A stretch of DNA of 64,000 nt from Mesorhizobium atlanticum (GTDB lineage Bacteria; Pseudomonadota; Alphaproteobacteria; Rhizobiales; Rhizobiaceae): positions 62,001 to 126,000 of the forward strand of contig NZ_QMBQ01000010.1 of assembly GCF_003289965.1 (NCBI RefSeq), written 5' to 3'. How positions within the stretch are numbered: the first letter of the stretch is position 1; each line of letters begins with the position of its first letter. Under the pieces are notes generated by a model. It was not told the origin of the DNA. It made no database searches and saw only the letters and a program-made list of their open reading frames with translations. Shown in pieces: positions 25,531-36,232 of the stretch. A program made the translations under genes and the position numbers.

Positions 25531-26517
25531 TTACTTCCCCGCCAACTGCTTGGCATTCTCCGAAGTGATGGCGGTTGTATCAACAGTCACCGTCGCATCC
25601 ACCGATGTCGCGCAGTCGAGCAGGATCTTCTTCGACATCTCGATCGCTTCCTTGGCGCCGGTTGGGTAAGTGAAGGTCGCCGCCCAATCGCCCTTGGCCA
25701 CCGCCTCGATGCCGCCGGCCGGCCCAGGCAGGCCGTCGGTGCCAATGATTTTGACGTCTTTGCCGGCACCCTTGGCGGCCAGCAGCGCGCCCGCCGCCAT
25801 CATGTCGTTCGAGGCATAGAGGACCTTGATGTCGGGATGCGCCTGAAGCATCGCGGCAAAGGCGGTCTGGGCTTTATCCGGAACCCAGTCGGCGGCCTGC
25901 TCGGCGACGATCTGGATCTTTGAGTTCGCCTTCACGCCTTCCTTGAAGCCGTTGAGACGCTCCACCGCCGGTGTCGAGCTCGGCAGGCCTTCCAGCACCG
26001 CCGCCTCGCCGCCGTCGGGCAACAGCTTCGTCGCCGTGAACTTGCCGGCTTCCTCGGCGATCTTGAAGTTGTCGCCGCCGATGAAGGCAGTGTAGTCTTT
26101 GCCGGGATCGCCCACCGTCTTGCGGTCGAGCTCGATCACCGGAATGCCGGCATCCATGGCGCGCTTGACGGCTGGCGTCAGCGGAGCGGCCTCGAAGGGC
26201 GAGATCAGCAGGACGTCGACCTTCTGGGTGATGAAATTGTCGACCTGGGACGTCTGCGTGTTGACGTTGCCGGCACCGTCGGCGATCTGCAGCGTGAAGC
26301 CCGGCACTTCCTTGGCCGCCGCCGTCAGCTCGTCGTTGACGTGCTGTCGATAGGGCTCGGCATTGTTGGCCTGTGAAAAGCCGATGACGAACTGGCCGTC
26401 CTTGGCGCAGGCCTTCACCAGCGGCTCGGCCGCCTGGGCCACGCCGGCGATGCAAAGGCCGGCACCGGCCAGCAGCGCGGCCCGAAGGACGCGCGATCCT
26501 CTCAGTGTGGTTCTCAT
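25531..26517 (-). CDS. Sugar ABC transporter substrate-binding protein (RbsB-like)
   Basis: A 328-residue periplasmic protein of the RbsB/YtfQ class: signal peptide (cleavage near AQA-A), FVIGFSQANNAEPYRQHVNDEL, QTSQVDNFITQKVDVLLISPFEAAPLTPAVKRAMDAGIPVIELDR and YASNDMMAAGALLAAKGAGKDVKIIGTDG. The ligand should be a pentose or hexose; ribose- and galactofuranose-type binders are the nearest in pattern, but the sugar is not assigned. Last gene of a four-gene operon opened by a LacI regulator, an unusual place for the most abundant component. Confidence 0.88.
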   Translation of the reverse strand: MRTTLRGSRVLRAALLAGAGLCIAGVAQAAEPLVKACAKDGQFVIGFSQANNAEPYRQHVNDELTAAAKEVPGFTLQIADGAGNVNTQTSQVDNFITQKVDVLLISPFEAAPLTPAVKRAMDAGIPVIELDRKTVGDPGKDYTAFIGGDNFKIAEEAGKFTATKLLPDGGEAAVLEGLPSSTPAVERLNGFKEGVKANSKIQIVAEQAADWVPDKAQTAFAAMLQAHPDIKVLYASNDMMAAGALLAAKGAGKDVKIIGTDGLPGPAGGIEAVAKGDWAATFTYPTGAKEAIEMSKKILLDCATSVDATVTVDTTAITSENAKQLAGK

Positions 26518-26591
26518 GCTCAGTCTCCTCCTTGTCCGGCTCGAGGTGCCAGACCTTTGGTTGCTCTTTCGGGACGCTGCCGCCGACTCGC

Positions 26592-27652
26592 CTATCGACC
26601 CAATCCCTCGCGGCGGCGAACGAGGGATTGAAGCACTGCCGCCAGCACGATGATCGCGGCGGTCGCGAGCAGTTGCGTGGCGGGGGTGATGTTGTTGAGT
26701 TGAAGGATGTTGGCCAAAGCGCCGAGCATGATGGTGCCGGCGACGGTGCCGACCATGGAGCCGGCGCCGCCGAACAGACTTGTGCCGCCGATGACGACGG
26801 CCGCGATGGCCGTCAGTTCATAGCCCATACCATCGTTGGCACTGCCGAAATTGAACTGGCCGGCATGGACGATGCCCGCAAGTGCCGAGGCAAAGCCGGT
26901 GATGGCGTAGACCGAAATCCTCACCATGGACACAGGCACGCCGGAAATGCGGGCGGCGCGGTCGTTGCCGCCGACGGCATAAACGTAGCGGCCGAAGCGC
27001 GTGGTGTTGAGCAACAGCGTGGCAATCGCGGCGAAGATGATGAAGACGATGGTCGCCACCGGCACGGTGTTGTCGAACAGCCGCTCGCCCAGCACCGCGA
27101 AGACCGGCGGCGCCAGGCCCGGGCCGTCGCCATAGGAAATGTTGATATACTGGTTGCCGGACACGATCAGCGCCAGGCCGCGTGCCGCCTGCAGGCCGGC
27201 CAGTGTGACGATGAACGGCTCCAGACGGAAGCGGGAGGAGATCGTGCCCTGTACGACGCCGAAGACGATGCCCATGACGAGCACGGCGAGGATGGTCGGG
27301 ATTAGCCCGAAACCGCCGGAGATCATCATCGAGGCGGTGACGACGCTGGAAAGCCCGAGCACCGCGCCGACCGAAAGGTCGATGCCGGCGGTGATGATGA
27401 CGAAGGTCATGCCGATGGCGATGATACCGGTCTCGGACACTGCGCGCACGATATTGGCGATGTTGTCGGGGTTGAGAAACAATATCTCGCCGTGGCGCCG
27501 GGGCGAGAAGATGACGCCGCCGATCGCCACCAGCACCAGGCCTATCAGGCTCTGAAAACGCACGACAATGGCCAGTGGGTCGACGCGATGTCTGGGCGCT
27601 GCCGTGGCTGGAACCGCCGGGTTGGCCGCCACCGAAATCTTCTGGTCCGACA

Positions 27653-27653
<1 letters not shown>
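26592..27653 (-). CDS. Sugar ABC transporter permease (RbsC-like)
   Basis: A 353-residue permease of the BPD_transp_2 family with about ten hydrophobic segments. IGMTFVIITAGIDLSVGAVLGLSSVVTA and GVPVSMVRISVYAITGFASALAGIVHAGQFNFGSANDGMGYELTAIAAVVIGGTSLFGGAGS are typical of RbsC-type proteins. Its start base coincides with the last base of the ATPase stop (1-bp overlap). One permease serves as a homodimer in this class. Confidence 0.9.
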
Positions 27654-29166
<1,513 letters not shown>

Positions 29167-29170
<4 letters not shown>

Positions 29171-30180
29171 ATCGACCTCCTGTTGACCGGCCTCGCGCAG
29201 GATTCGCGGGCCTGCAGCGTCGCTTTAAGCCGCACAGCGCGTGGCGGGGCATGGCTGGATGCGATGCGCTCGCTGAGCAGCGTTGCCGCCTGGCGGCCGA
29301 TCTCGGTGCAAGGCTGTTCGACCAGCGTCAGCCTGGGCTCGAAGCAGTCGGCCCATTCGAAATCGTCGAAGCCGACAAGCGAGAGGTCGCGCGGGATCGA
29401 AAGACCTTTCTCGCGGATAGCGCGGACTGCCCCGATCGTCGTCATGTTGTTGCCGGTGACCAATGCGGTGGGCGGCGCGGGCAGCGACAGGATCGCATGC
29501 GTCGATGCCGTGGCGCTCGCCGTGTCGACATTCTCCGGCGAGACATAGTGCGGCAGGCATTCAAGTCCATTGGCGGCGAGCGAGGCGTGGAACGCGTCGA
29601 CGCGCTCGCGCGTGGTGGCGAGGCCCGGCTGGCCGGCGATGTAGCCGATGCGCCGGTGGCCGAAGGATGCGACATGGTCGATCAATGCCCGCATCGCCGT
29701 CTCGTTCTCGACACCGATCTGGTCGAAGCGGTCGTCGGCGAAGCGGTCGATCAAGACGCAAGGCAGCTTCTTGTCGGCGAGATAGGCGATCGCGCGCTCG
29801 GGCGAGCCGGACGGCGCCAGGATGACGCCGTCGACGCGGCGCTGGTGGAAGGCGCGCACGACCTGAAGCTCGCGGTCCGGGTCTTCCTGCGTATCCGACA
29901 GGAACACCATCAGGCCAAGGCGCGCGCATTCTGCCTCGACCGCGCAGATGATATCGGTGAAGTAGGGATTGGAGATGGCCGAAATGGCGAGCCCGACGCT
30001 GTTGGTCGAGGCGACTTTCAGTGAGCGCGCCAGCTCATTGGGCTGATAGCCCATGGCGGCAATGGCATCGTTGATGAGCTGCGCCTTTTCGGGCGAGACG
30101 AAACGCGTGCGGTTGACAACATGCGAGACGGTCGAAACCGAGACGCCGGCGCGGCGCGCGACCTCAGCCATGGTCGGCAT
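29167..30180 (-). CDS. LacI-family transcriptional regulator
   Basis: A 337-residue LacI/GalR protein. The helix-turn-helix and hinge read TMAEVARRAGVSVSTVSHVVNRTRFVSPEKAQLINDAIAAMGYQPNELARSL, and the C-terminal part is a periplasmic-binding-protein-like sugar sensor (VGFDDFEWADCF...LTLVEQPCTEIGRQAA). It is the first gene of the sugar ABC operon, so repression and autoregulation share one operator about 90 bases upstream. Confidence 0.9.
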
Positions 30181-30268
30181 GGCGGCTCGTGCGGAGTGCT
30201 CGCAAGCGCTCCCTCCCTAATCTCGCGTTTCCCGTCCGCTCTCCGGCGGATCTGAACGAACCATAGAG

Positions 30269-30296
30269 ATCGAAACGTTTGCGCAATCGTTTCGAT
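30269..30296. promoter_or_regulatory. LacI-type operator
   Basis: A 28-bp dyad with arms ATCGAAACG and CGTTTCGAT around TTTGCGCAAT; 26 of 28 positions are symmetric and the core AACG-N10-CGTT fits LacI-family sites. It is about 90 bases upstream of the lacI-type gene. Confidence 0.8.
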
Positions 30297-30338
30297 GACT
30301 TTGCGCAGAATATCTTCGAGCTTGAGGAAGCTCGGTGG

Positions 30339-31565
30339 CTAGAAGGTGAACGCCAGCCAGGCGGTGCCGGCGAGAAGCGTCACCAGCGTCAGCGGCAGGC
30401 CGACCTTGAAGAAGGCGGAGAAGGAAAGCTCCTTGCCGGCCGCCTTCGCCTGCTCGGCGACGATCAGGTTGGCGACCGAGCCGAGCAGCGTGAAATTGCC
30501 GGCCAGTGTCGAGCTCATCGCCACCACCAGCCAGGCGCGCTCCGGGTTCTCCAGCCCGGGAATGAAGGGGCGCAGCGCCAGCACCGCCGGCACATTGCTC
30601 ATGATGTTGGAAAGCACCGCGGTGAAGCCGGAAAGCCGCCAGACATCGTCGAGGCCTATGTTCTTCGCCCAGGCGATCATGTCGGGCGTGAGCAGCGTGC
30701 GCTCGGCGCCCGCCACCACCACGAACAGGCCGGCGAACATGAAGAGCAGCGGCCCGTCGATCTCGCGATAGATGCGCCGAGGCTTGATTGCTCGGGTGAC
30801 GAGCAGGAAAGCGCCGGCAATCAGCGCCGCCTTGGCGACGGGAACGCCGGCGAAGAAGGCGAGCGCCAGCAGCACGCAGACAATGGTGGCCTTCAGCACC
30901 TGTCCGGGCAGCATGCGGCCTCGATACACTTCCGGGCTGAGTTCGGCGGGGCGGGAGAATTCGGCGCGGTAGACGATGCGTATGATGACGATAACGCAGA
31001 GCAGGCTGAACAGGGCCACAGGCGCGAGCGCCAGCGTGAAAGCCGGATAGGAAATGCCGGACAGCGCGCCGATCACCATATTCTGCGGGTTGCCGGTGAT
31101 GGTGGCGACGCTGCCGCAGTTCGAGGCGGTGCAGGTGGCGATGAGGTAAGGCACCGGATTGCGGTTGATGACGCGGGTGACATGGACGACGATCGGCGCC
31201 ATCACCAGGCAGATCGCGTCATTGACCAGGAAGGCGGAGAGCACGCCGGTCAACAGCGTCACCATGACCAGAAGCATGAAGGGCGCATGGGCGTGCTCGA
31301 TGGCAAAGCCGCCAAGTGCACGAAACGCACCCGAAACCTTCAGATGCGCGACCACGATCATCATACCGAGGAGCAGCGTGATGGTGTCGAAATTGATGGC
31401 CTTGTAGGCATCCTCGATACCGATCGCGCCGATGGCGATCATGGCGGCACCGCCGAGCAGGGCGATCCCGGCGCGGTCGAGGCGCAACCCGGGAATGCGG
31501 CCGACCGCGACGCCGGCATAGGTAAGCACGAGGATTAAAAGCGCGCCCGCGCCGGTCCATGTCAT
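30339..31565 (-). CDS. ArsB/NhaD-superfamily ion permease
   Basis: A 408-residue membrane protein with about eleven hydrophobic segments. ITLLLGMMIVVAHL, LLTGVLSAFLVNDAICLVMAPIV, CGSVATITGNPQNMVIG and SNIMSNVPAVLALRP are the ion-transporter (IT) superfamily signatures, the GNPQN motif being typical of ArsB/NhaD/citrate-type carriers. Substrate (arsenite, sodium, dicarboxylate) is not fixed by sequence and no ars genes are adjacent. ATG at 31565 is favoured because the first helix follows. Its 3' end is one copy of the 56-bp direct repeat. Confidence 0.82.
   Translation of the reverse strand: MTWTGAGALLILVLTYAGVAVGRIPGLRLDRAGIALLGGAAMIAIGAIGIEDAYKAINFDTITLLLGMMIVVAHLKVSGAFRALGGFAIEHAHAPFMLLVMVTLLTGVLSAFLVNDAICLVMAPIVVHVTRVINRNPVPYLIATCTASNCGSVATITGNPQNMVIGALSGISYPAFTLALAPVALFSLLCVIVIIRIVYRAEFSRPAELSPEVYRGRMLPGQVLKATIVCVLLALAFFAGVPVAKAALIAGAFLLVTRAIKPRRIYREIDGPLLFMFAGLFVVVAGAERTLLTPDMIAWAKNIGLDDVWRLSGFTAVLSNIMSNVPAVLALRPFIPGLENPERAWLVVAMSSTLAGNFTLLGSVANLIVAEQAKAAGKELSFSAFFKVGLPLTLVTLLAGTAWLAFTF
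30352..30407. repeat. 56-bp direct repeat, right copy (within the permease gene 3' end)
   Basis: Exact match to 25393-25448. Here it encodes the last conserved residues of the intact permease gene. Confidence 0.85.
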
Positions 31566-31768
31566 TGCAAGAAGGTTCCCGTTGCCTGCCCTGTCCGCCG
31601 GAATCAGACGGGGCGGCCTCACATTTAGCAAGGGCGGCGGAAAGGGAAAGCGTGCAAGCGCACCAAAACGGGGTGACGCTTTCATGGCTTTCACATTCAT
31701 AAACCCTAATGTAAAGAACAGTGAATTAACATATCTGACCGATAATCCAGGCGTTGGGGACTAAACGG

Positions 31769-31981
31769 ATGAATACGGTCGTTGAAGCGGAACATCGCGT
31801 CCCGTCGCGGGAGGAATTGATGCGTCCGCAGGAATGCCCCCGCTGTCACGGGGCCAAAAAAGTTTTCGTTTGCGCGCGTTGGCTGAGTTCGAACGGCCAT
31901 TGCTGTCCGGAGGGCACGCACAGGCTTAACTGTCCAGGACACAGCATCGTCTGTCTCGAATGTAGCGGGCGCGGCAGCTAG
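31769..31981 (+). CDS. Small cysteine-rich DnaJ-zinc-finger-like protein
   Basis: A 70-residue protein with eight cysteines: CPRCHGAKK (C23, C26), C35, C45-C46, C55 and CLECSGRG (C62, C65). The first and last pairs match the CxxCxGxG repeat of the DnaJ/Hsp40 zinc finger, but there is no J domain. Two or more zinc sites are likely. An AT-rich stretch immediately upstream (31690-31760) probably carries its promoter. Role unknown; a zinc-dependent chaperone-like or nucleic-acid-binding function is inference. Confidence 0.7.
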   Translation: MNTVVEAEHRVPSREELMRPQECPRCHGAKKVFVCARWLSSNGHCCPEGTHRLNCPGHSIVCLECSGRGS

Positions 31982-32193
31982 CGGTACCCGATAGCCGCCG
32001 ATAGACCACAGCGTCGCCGTGGCGGAATCCCGTACCATGGCATTGTCCAAGGCGGCCGTCATTAAAGTTTGACATAGCCAGGTCCGCCGGGGCTTTTGCG
32101 ATCATTGCCCCTTGGACTTGGCTATTGCCTTGCGCTTCACCGGCGCCTACCACTTGGAGAATTTCACGATTTTCCGCAGGCCACTGCAAAGCA

Positions 32194-34053
32194 ATGATCG
32201 TCCGACTGCGACGCGCCCTGCGATGGCAAGCGCTCCCGCTTCTTGCCGGCTTTGCCGTTGTCGCGCTGATCATAACCGCGCGAGCCATTCTTGCCGAAGC
32301 GCAGATCGCCGACCGCAACGCCAGCCGCGAAGCGATCGAAACCCAGCAATTGCTGTCGAGCCTGCTTTCGCTGGCTCAGGACGCCGAAACCGGCCAGCGC
32401 GGCTATCTGCTTACGGGCGACAAGAGCTATCTCCTGCCGTATCAGCATGCGGTCGAGGCGCTGCCGGCGCTGCTCAAGCGCGTCGATGAGAAGGTTCCGG
32501 TCGGCAGCGATCGGGCGCAACAGGTGCTCGGCATCAAGGACGCGCTTGCCCACGAGCAAGCGGAGCTCGCTGAGACGATCAGGCTCTACGATGCGGGCAA
32601 CACGGCGAAAGCGCTGGAGATCGTGCGCGGCGGCAGGGGCAAGCTGGACATGGACCAGATCCGCGCCAACATCGATGCGATCCGGCGCATCGACGGCGCG
32701 AGCCTCGCTGCCCGTGCCGAGCGGATGGAACAGATCGAAGGCTGGCTGCGCGTCGGCTCGTTCGCGGCGCTGCTGGGCATCTTGCTGCTCGGCATCTACA
32801 CGATTCGCCAATCCAGCCGCCGCTTCCGGGAGGTGGCCGCCGCGCAGGACGCATTGAGCGCCAAGAATACGGCGCTGCTCAACGAGATCGAAACGCGTGA
32901 GAAGGCGGAGTCGCAGCTTCGCCAGGCGCAAAAGATGGAGGCGGTGGGTCAGCTCACGGGCGGCATCGCACATGATTTCAACAATATGCTGGCCGTCATC
33001 ACCAGTGCCATGAACCTCGCGCAGCGCAAGCTCGCTCGCGGCGAGCACGACGTGCTGAGCTTCGTCGAGGCGGCGGCAGATGCCGCGGCACGCGCCGCCA
33101 ACCTCACCGCCAGGCTGCTTGCCTTTTCCAGGCAGCAGCCGCTGGCGCCCCAGATCGTCGATGCCAATCGCCTTGTCACCGGCATGTCGGACCTTTTGCG
33201 GCGCACGCTCGGCCATGCGATCGAGATCGAAACGGTGCTGGCCGGCGGGCTTTGGAAGACGCATGTCGACCCGAGCCAGCTCGAGAACGCCATCATCAAC
33301 CTGGCAGTCAACGCGCGCGACGCCATGGATGAAGAGGGCAAGCTCACCGTCGAGACCGCCAACTGCCATCTCGACGAGGCCTATGCGGCGGCGCATCCTG
33401 AAGTGAAGGCCGGTCAGTATGTCATGATCGTGGTGACGGATACCGGCGCGGGCATGTCGCCAGACATCATGGCCAGGGCTTTCGAGCCATTTTTCACCAC
33501 CAAGCCCGCGACCAAGGGAACGGGGCTGGGGCTCAGCCAGGTGTTCGGCTTCGTCAAGCAGTCCGGCGGACACGTCAAGATCTATTCGGAGCCCGGCGAA
33601 GGCACGGCAATCAAGATCTATCTTCCTCGCTTCACCGGTCCGGAGGAAGCGGTGCAGCCGGTGAAGGCCGGCGGCAGGAGCGATGTTCCGGCAACTGAAA
33701 CCGTGCTGCTCGTCGAGGACGATGCCCGCGTGCGCGCTTCGACGGCCGCTGCCTTGCTGGAGCTCGGCTATACCGTCATCGAAGCCGCGGGCGGTGACGA
33801 AGCCTTACAAAAACTCGGTCAGAACGCCGCCATCGCGCTGATGCTGACGGATATCGTGATGCCGGGCATGAACGGCCGGCAACTCGCCGAACAGGCTCGC
33901 AGGCAATCCCTCTCCCTGAAAGTGGTGTTCATGACCGGCTTCACGCGCAACGCCGTCGTGCACAACGGCGTGCTCGACCACGATGTGCACTTCATCGCCA
34001 AGCCGTTCACGCTGGAGCAGCTGGCGGCGAAGCTCAGGGAGGCGCTGGCTTGA
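32194..34053 (+). CDS. Hybrid sensor histidine kinase with CHASE3 domain and receiver
   Basis: A 619-residue membrane kinase: helix 1 (LPLLAGFAVVALIITARAIL), a periplasmic CHASE3-type domain (LLSSLLSLAQDAETGQRGYLLTGDKSYLLPY), helix 2 (VGSFAALLGILLLGIYTI), a coiled coil, a HisKA domain with H260 in GGIAHDFNNML, an ATPase domain (NLAVNARDAMDE; DTGAGMSPDIM; KGTGLGLSQVFG) and a C-terminal receiver with phospho-acceptor D553 in LTDIVMPG. The receiver-fused type often feeds another regulator; none is adjacent. ATG at 32194 starts just before helix 1. Confidence 0.9.
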   Translation: MIVRLRRALRWQALPLLAGFAVVALIITARAILAEAQIADRNASREAIETQQLLSSLLSLAQDAETGQRGYLLTGDKSYLLPYQHAVEALPALLKRVDEKVPVGSDRAQQVLGIKDALAHEQAELAETIRLYDAGNTAKALEIVRGGRGKLDMDQIRANIDAIRRIDGASLAARAERMEQIEGWLRVGSFAALLGILLLGIYTIRQSSRRFREVAAAQDALSAKNTALLNEIETREKAESQLRQAQKMEAVGQLTGGIAHDFNNMLAVITSAMNLAQRKLARGEHDVLSFVEAAADAAARAANLTARLLAFSRQQPLAPQIVDANRLVTGMSDLLRRTLGHAIEIETVLAGGLWKTHVDPSQLENAIINLAVNARDAMDEEGKLTVETANCHLDEAYAAAHPEVKAGQYVMIVVTDTGAGMSPDIMARAFEPFFTTKPATKGTGLGLSQVFGFVKQSGGHVKIYSEPGEGTAIKIYLPRFTGPEEAVQPVKAGGRSDVPATETVLLVEDDARVRASTAAALLELGYTVIEAAGGDEALQKLGQNAAIALMLTDIVMPGMNGRQLAEQARRQSLSLKVVFMTGFTRNAVVHNGVLDHDVHFIAKPFTLEQLAAKLREALA

Positions 34054-34082
34054 TTTGTCCGGCCTGATGGCTCTGGCTGTTC

Positions 34083-34247
34083 TTAAATCCGTCCGAGCAC
34101 GACCAGAATAATGACGATGACAAGAATCAACCCGAGACCGCCGCCGCCATAATAGCCGGTGCCATAAAACGGCCCGCCCCCCAGGCCGCTGAAGCCGCCA
34201 AGCAAGGCCAGAATGAGAATGATGATAAGAATTGTGCCGAGACCCAT
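34083..34247 (-). CDS. DUF3309-type small membrane protein
   Basis: A 54-residue protein: hydrophobic helix TILIIILILALLGGF, a Gly/Tyr-rich turn (GGGPFYGTGYYGGGG), then LILVIVIILVVLGRI. This two-helix hairpin is typical of DUF3309 proteins, common in rhizobia and often stress-induced. A strong GAGGAAG ribosome-binding site precedes ATG 34247. Confidence 0.8.
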   Translation of the reverse strand: MGLGTILIIILILALLGGFSGLGGGPFYGTGYYGGGGLGLILVIVIILVVLGRI

Positions 34248-34341
34248 GTTCTCTTCCTCTCTCTGAAGCGCAACCCGGCGCTTTTCATCACGAAATCAAC
34301 TCGCAAGGGGCGCGCATGTTCCGCTCGGCTGCGGGCCGATG

Positions 34342-34479
34342 CTATTCGGCCGTGGCCGAGTGGGATGACACGATCGGCGGCCCGGGATTGGCTTCAAGCC
34401 CGATCGGGACCAAAAACATGAGTGCGATCGCAATCGCGATCGACGCGATGATGGCCGCGGTGCTGAATATGTCCTTCAT
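34342..34479 (-). CDS. 45-residue membrane protein under a stress promoter
   Basis: ATG at 34479 with AGGA eight bases upstream. One transmembrane helix (AAIIASIAIAIALMFLVPIGL) and a short polar tail ending HSATAE. A full-consensus GGAAC-N16-CGTT promoter lies 33 bases upstream on the same strand, so it should be a target of the EcfG general stress sigma factor. Function unknown. Confidence 0.7.
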   Translation of the reverse strand: MKDIFSTAAIIASIAIAIALMFLVPIGLEANPGPPIVSSHSATAE

Positions 34480-34511
34480 GTTCGCATCCTGAATATTCAA
34501 AGGTGCTGAAC

Positions 34512-34536
34512 AACGCTGCGCCATACCTCCCGTTCC
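34512..34536 (-). promoter_or_regulatory. EcfG-type general stress promoter
   Basis: On the minus strand GGAAC (34536-34532), 16 bases, CGTT (34515-34512), the alphaproteobacterial GSR consensus. It reads toward the 45-residue membrane protein gene. Confidence 0.75.
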
Positions 34537-34549
34537 ACTTCGCCCTCGC

Positions 34550-34575
34550 GGAACCTTTTTCTGATGCGCGACGTT
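34550..34575 (+). promoter_or_regulatory. EcfG-type general stress promoter, divergent partner
   Basis: GGAAC (34550-34554), 17 bases, CGTT (34572-34575). Its -35 lies only 14 bases from the -35 of the opposite promoter. It reads toward the gene at 34622. Confidence 0.75.
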
Positions 34576-34621
34576 TGGGGCAGCCCGGTTAGGGCAACCC
34601 TGGGATAACGGAGGCTCACTT

Positions 34622-34789
34622 ATGGGCGCATCGGTACTCATCGGCATCCTGATCACCTTCCTGGTGGTGATCCTGGTGCTCTATCTTGTGCAGCGCTTGC
34701 CGCTCGACGCCCGCGCGAGACAGATCGCGCAGATCATCGTCATCATCATCGGAATCATATCGTTGCTCAAATATCTTGCGGTCTTTTAG
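34622..34789 (+). CDS. 55-residue two-helix membrane protein (Thivi_2564-like)
   Basis: Helix 1 ASVLIGILITFLVVILVLYLV, a charged turn RLPLDARARQ, helix 2 IIVIIIGIISLLKYLAVF. This matches a small bacterial membrane-protein family; I recall it as Thivi_2564. CGGAGG precedes the ATG by seven bases. A full-consensus EcfG promoter lies 46 bases upstream, so a general-stress target. Confidence 0.75.
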   Translation: MGASVLIGILITFLVVILVLYLVQRLPLDARARQIAQIIVIIIGIISLLKYLAVF

Positions 34790-34831
34790 CCGCGGTCCAT
34801 ATTCGGTACGAAACTCCGAACCCTGGTGTCC

Positions 34832-35140
34832 ATGAGAACCCTGTCGATCGCGCGCCTCGCCGGCAACTTGTTGAGCGCCGCCACGCTGCTGTGCCCCGCG
34901 AGCACCGCCCACGCCCGGCCGGATACGCGCGCCATGACTTGCGCGCAGACGCAGGCGCGGATCAAACGCGACCATGCGGTGGTTTTGACCACCGGTCCGG
35001 ACACTTATGATCGCTTCGTGCGGCAATTCGGCAATGAGTGCGACTGGCCGGAAGTGCCAATATCGACGACCGTTCCCGCCAAGGACGGCGAGTGCCGCGT
35101 CTATCGGTGTGAGGAGCCGGTCGATCTTCCCGACCGATAA
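34832..35140 (+). CDS. Small secreted cysteine-containing protein
   Basis: A 102-residue protein with a signal peptide (LLSAATLLCPASTAHA) and four mature cysteines in MTCAQT, NECDW, GECRVYRC, enough for two disulfides. A GTG two codons earlier is an alternative start. Weak matches exist to rhizobial hypothetical proteins from memory only. It follows the small membrane-protein gene by 42 bases and could be co-transcribed from the stress promoter. Confidence 0.65.
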   Translation: MRTLSIARLAGNLLSAATLLCPASTAHARPDTRAMTCAQTQARIKRDHAVVLTTGPDTYDRFVRQFGNECDWPEVPISTTVPAKDGECRVYRCEEPVDLPDR

Positions 35141-35161
35141 CTGCCTCTTGCGATCCCGCGC

Positions 35162-35187
35162 GGAACCATAGCAACCTCATGCGGGTT
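35162..35187 (+). promoter_or_regulatory. Weak EcfG-like promoter
   Basis: GGAAC, 17 bases, GGTT; one mismatch in the -10 box. It precedes the GFA-family gene by 67 bases. Confidence 0.3.
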
Positions 35188-35254
35188 GTAGGAGCCAGCA
35201 GCAGGACTGGCCGGCCGCGACTTGGTTCTGCGTGTAACAGCGGGAGGAACGGCA

Positions 35255-35695
35255 ATGCCTGAAATCGCGCGCACCGGCAGTTGCCTGTGCGGCGGCGTGC
35301 AGTTCCGCGTGGCTGGCGAGCCGCGCCGGGTCGGCCTCTGCCACTGCAAGGATTGCCGCAAGACCAGCGGATCGGCTTTCCATGCCTATGCCGTATGGCC
35401 GCTTGAAGCCTTCGAAGCCAGCGGGATCACCAGCACCTATGGCGCTCGAAGTTTTTGCCCTACCTGCGGAAGCCGCGTTCCGTTCGTCGGCGAAGAGGAA
35501 GTCGAGGTCACGATCGGCAGCCTTGACGTCGCGCCGACCGAAGGACTGGTGCCGGAGTACGAGCTCTGGATCGGACGGCGCGAATCCTGGCTGCAGCCCC
35601 TCCCCGCGGCGCATCAGTTCGAGCATGACCGGGTCGCCGTTGATTCGGTCGCCGGCGATGAAATCGACCCCGGGCCACAGCAAAGGTCGGCCTAG
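35255..35695 (+). CDS. GFA-family (CENP-V/Gfa) zinc protein
   Basis: A 146-residue protein of the glutathione-dependent formaldehyde-activating family. Cysteines in GSCLCGGVQF, GLCHCKDCRKTSGSAF and SFCPTCGSRVPF form the two zinc sites of the fold. The founding Gfa adds glutathione to formaldehyde, but most short members have no proven activity. ATG at 35255 follows GGGAGGAAC. Confidence 0.85.
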   Translation: MPEIARTGSCLCGGVQFRVAGEPRRVGLCHCKDCRKTSGSAFHAYAVWPLEAFEASGITSTYGARSFCPTCGSRVPFVGEEEVEVTIGSLDVAPTEGLVPEYELWIGRRESWLQPLPAAHQFEHDRVAVDSVAGDEIDPGPQQRSA

Positions 35696-36232
35696 GTCGG
35701 ATTGCCGGCGGACTTAAGTCTGAACGGCAGTGACCCGTCATCCTGGAAAGCCTCCGGCGCTGCTCGGAAGGTGGCCGGTTGTCGATTGAGACGCCAAGCT
35801 TTTCTCCAAGCTGCGTCTCTTTTCAACCACCGGTAGGTTTGCCGGTCAATCAGCCGCCGATAGCATTCGCGATGAGTCGTGACCTGCACGTTTTCAGGCA
35901 GCGGCGTCCATGGAGCTTTATCCGCTTCGCGGAACTAAGATGTTTTAGCCACGCCTTTTTCCCAATACAACCTTTTGGTTTGCTTCTCCTGACGGCCGCT
36001 GTGTTCATCACGTCAAATACCAAGCTGCAGTTGCAATATCGAAGTGAAAATTCTTTAGGCTTAAGAAATTTTTTAAACCATTGCCTTTCTGGTTGTATCA
36101 AAATATGACGCCCGGACTTGCCACAGGCAGTAAGGCTTATGATTTCAGACCTTGTACAAAAGGCCACCTTTGTTTCTTTCGTTTTTTGCTACATAGTGCT
36201 GTCGAATCTTGAAACCGGACGGGGCGGTTTTC
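35696..36232. other. Gene-free, AT-rich stretch
   Basis: 537 bases without a supported gene. From about 35930 to 36200 the composition is much richer in A and T than its surroundings. Open frames exist on both strands but none has a ribosome-binding site or a recognisable domain. It may be a decayed gene, acquired DNA or a long promoter region for the PAS gene. Confidence 0.5.

Noticed and set aside
25383..25583. 66-codon gene on the minus strand over the left 56-bp repeat
   Set aside because: Only the end matches the permease C-terminus; the rest runs through a terminator, so it is a gene fragment, not a gene.
35779..36108. 109-codon frame in the AT-rich region
   Set aside because: No ribosome-binding site, no domain, and overlapping frames on both strands are equally long.
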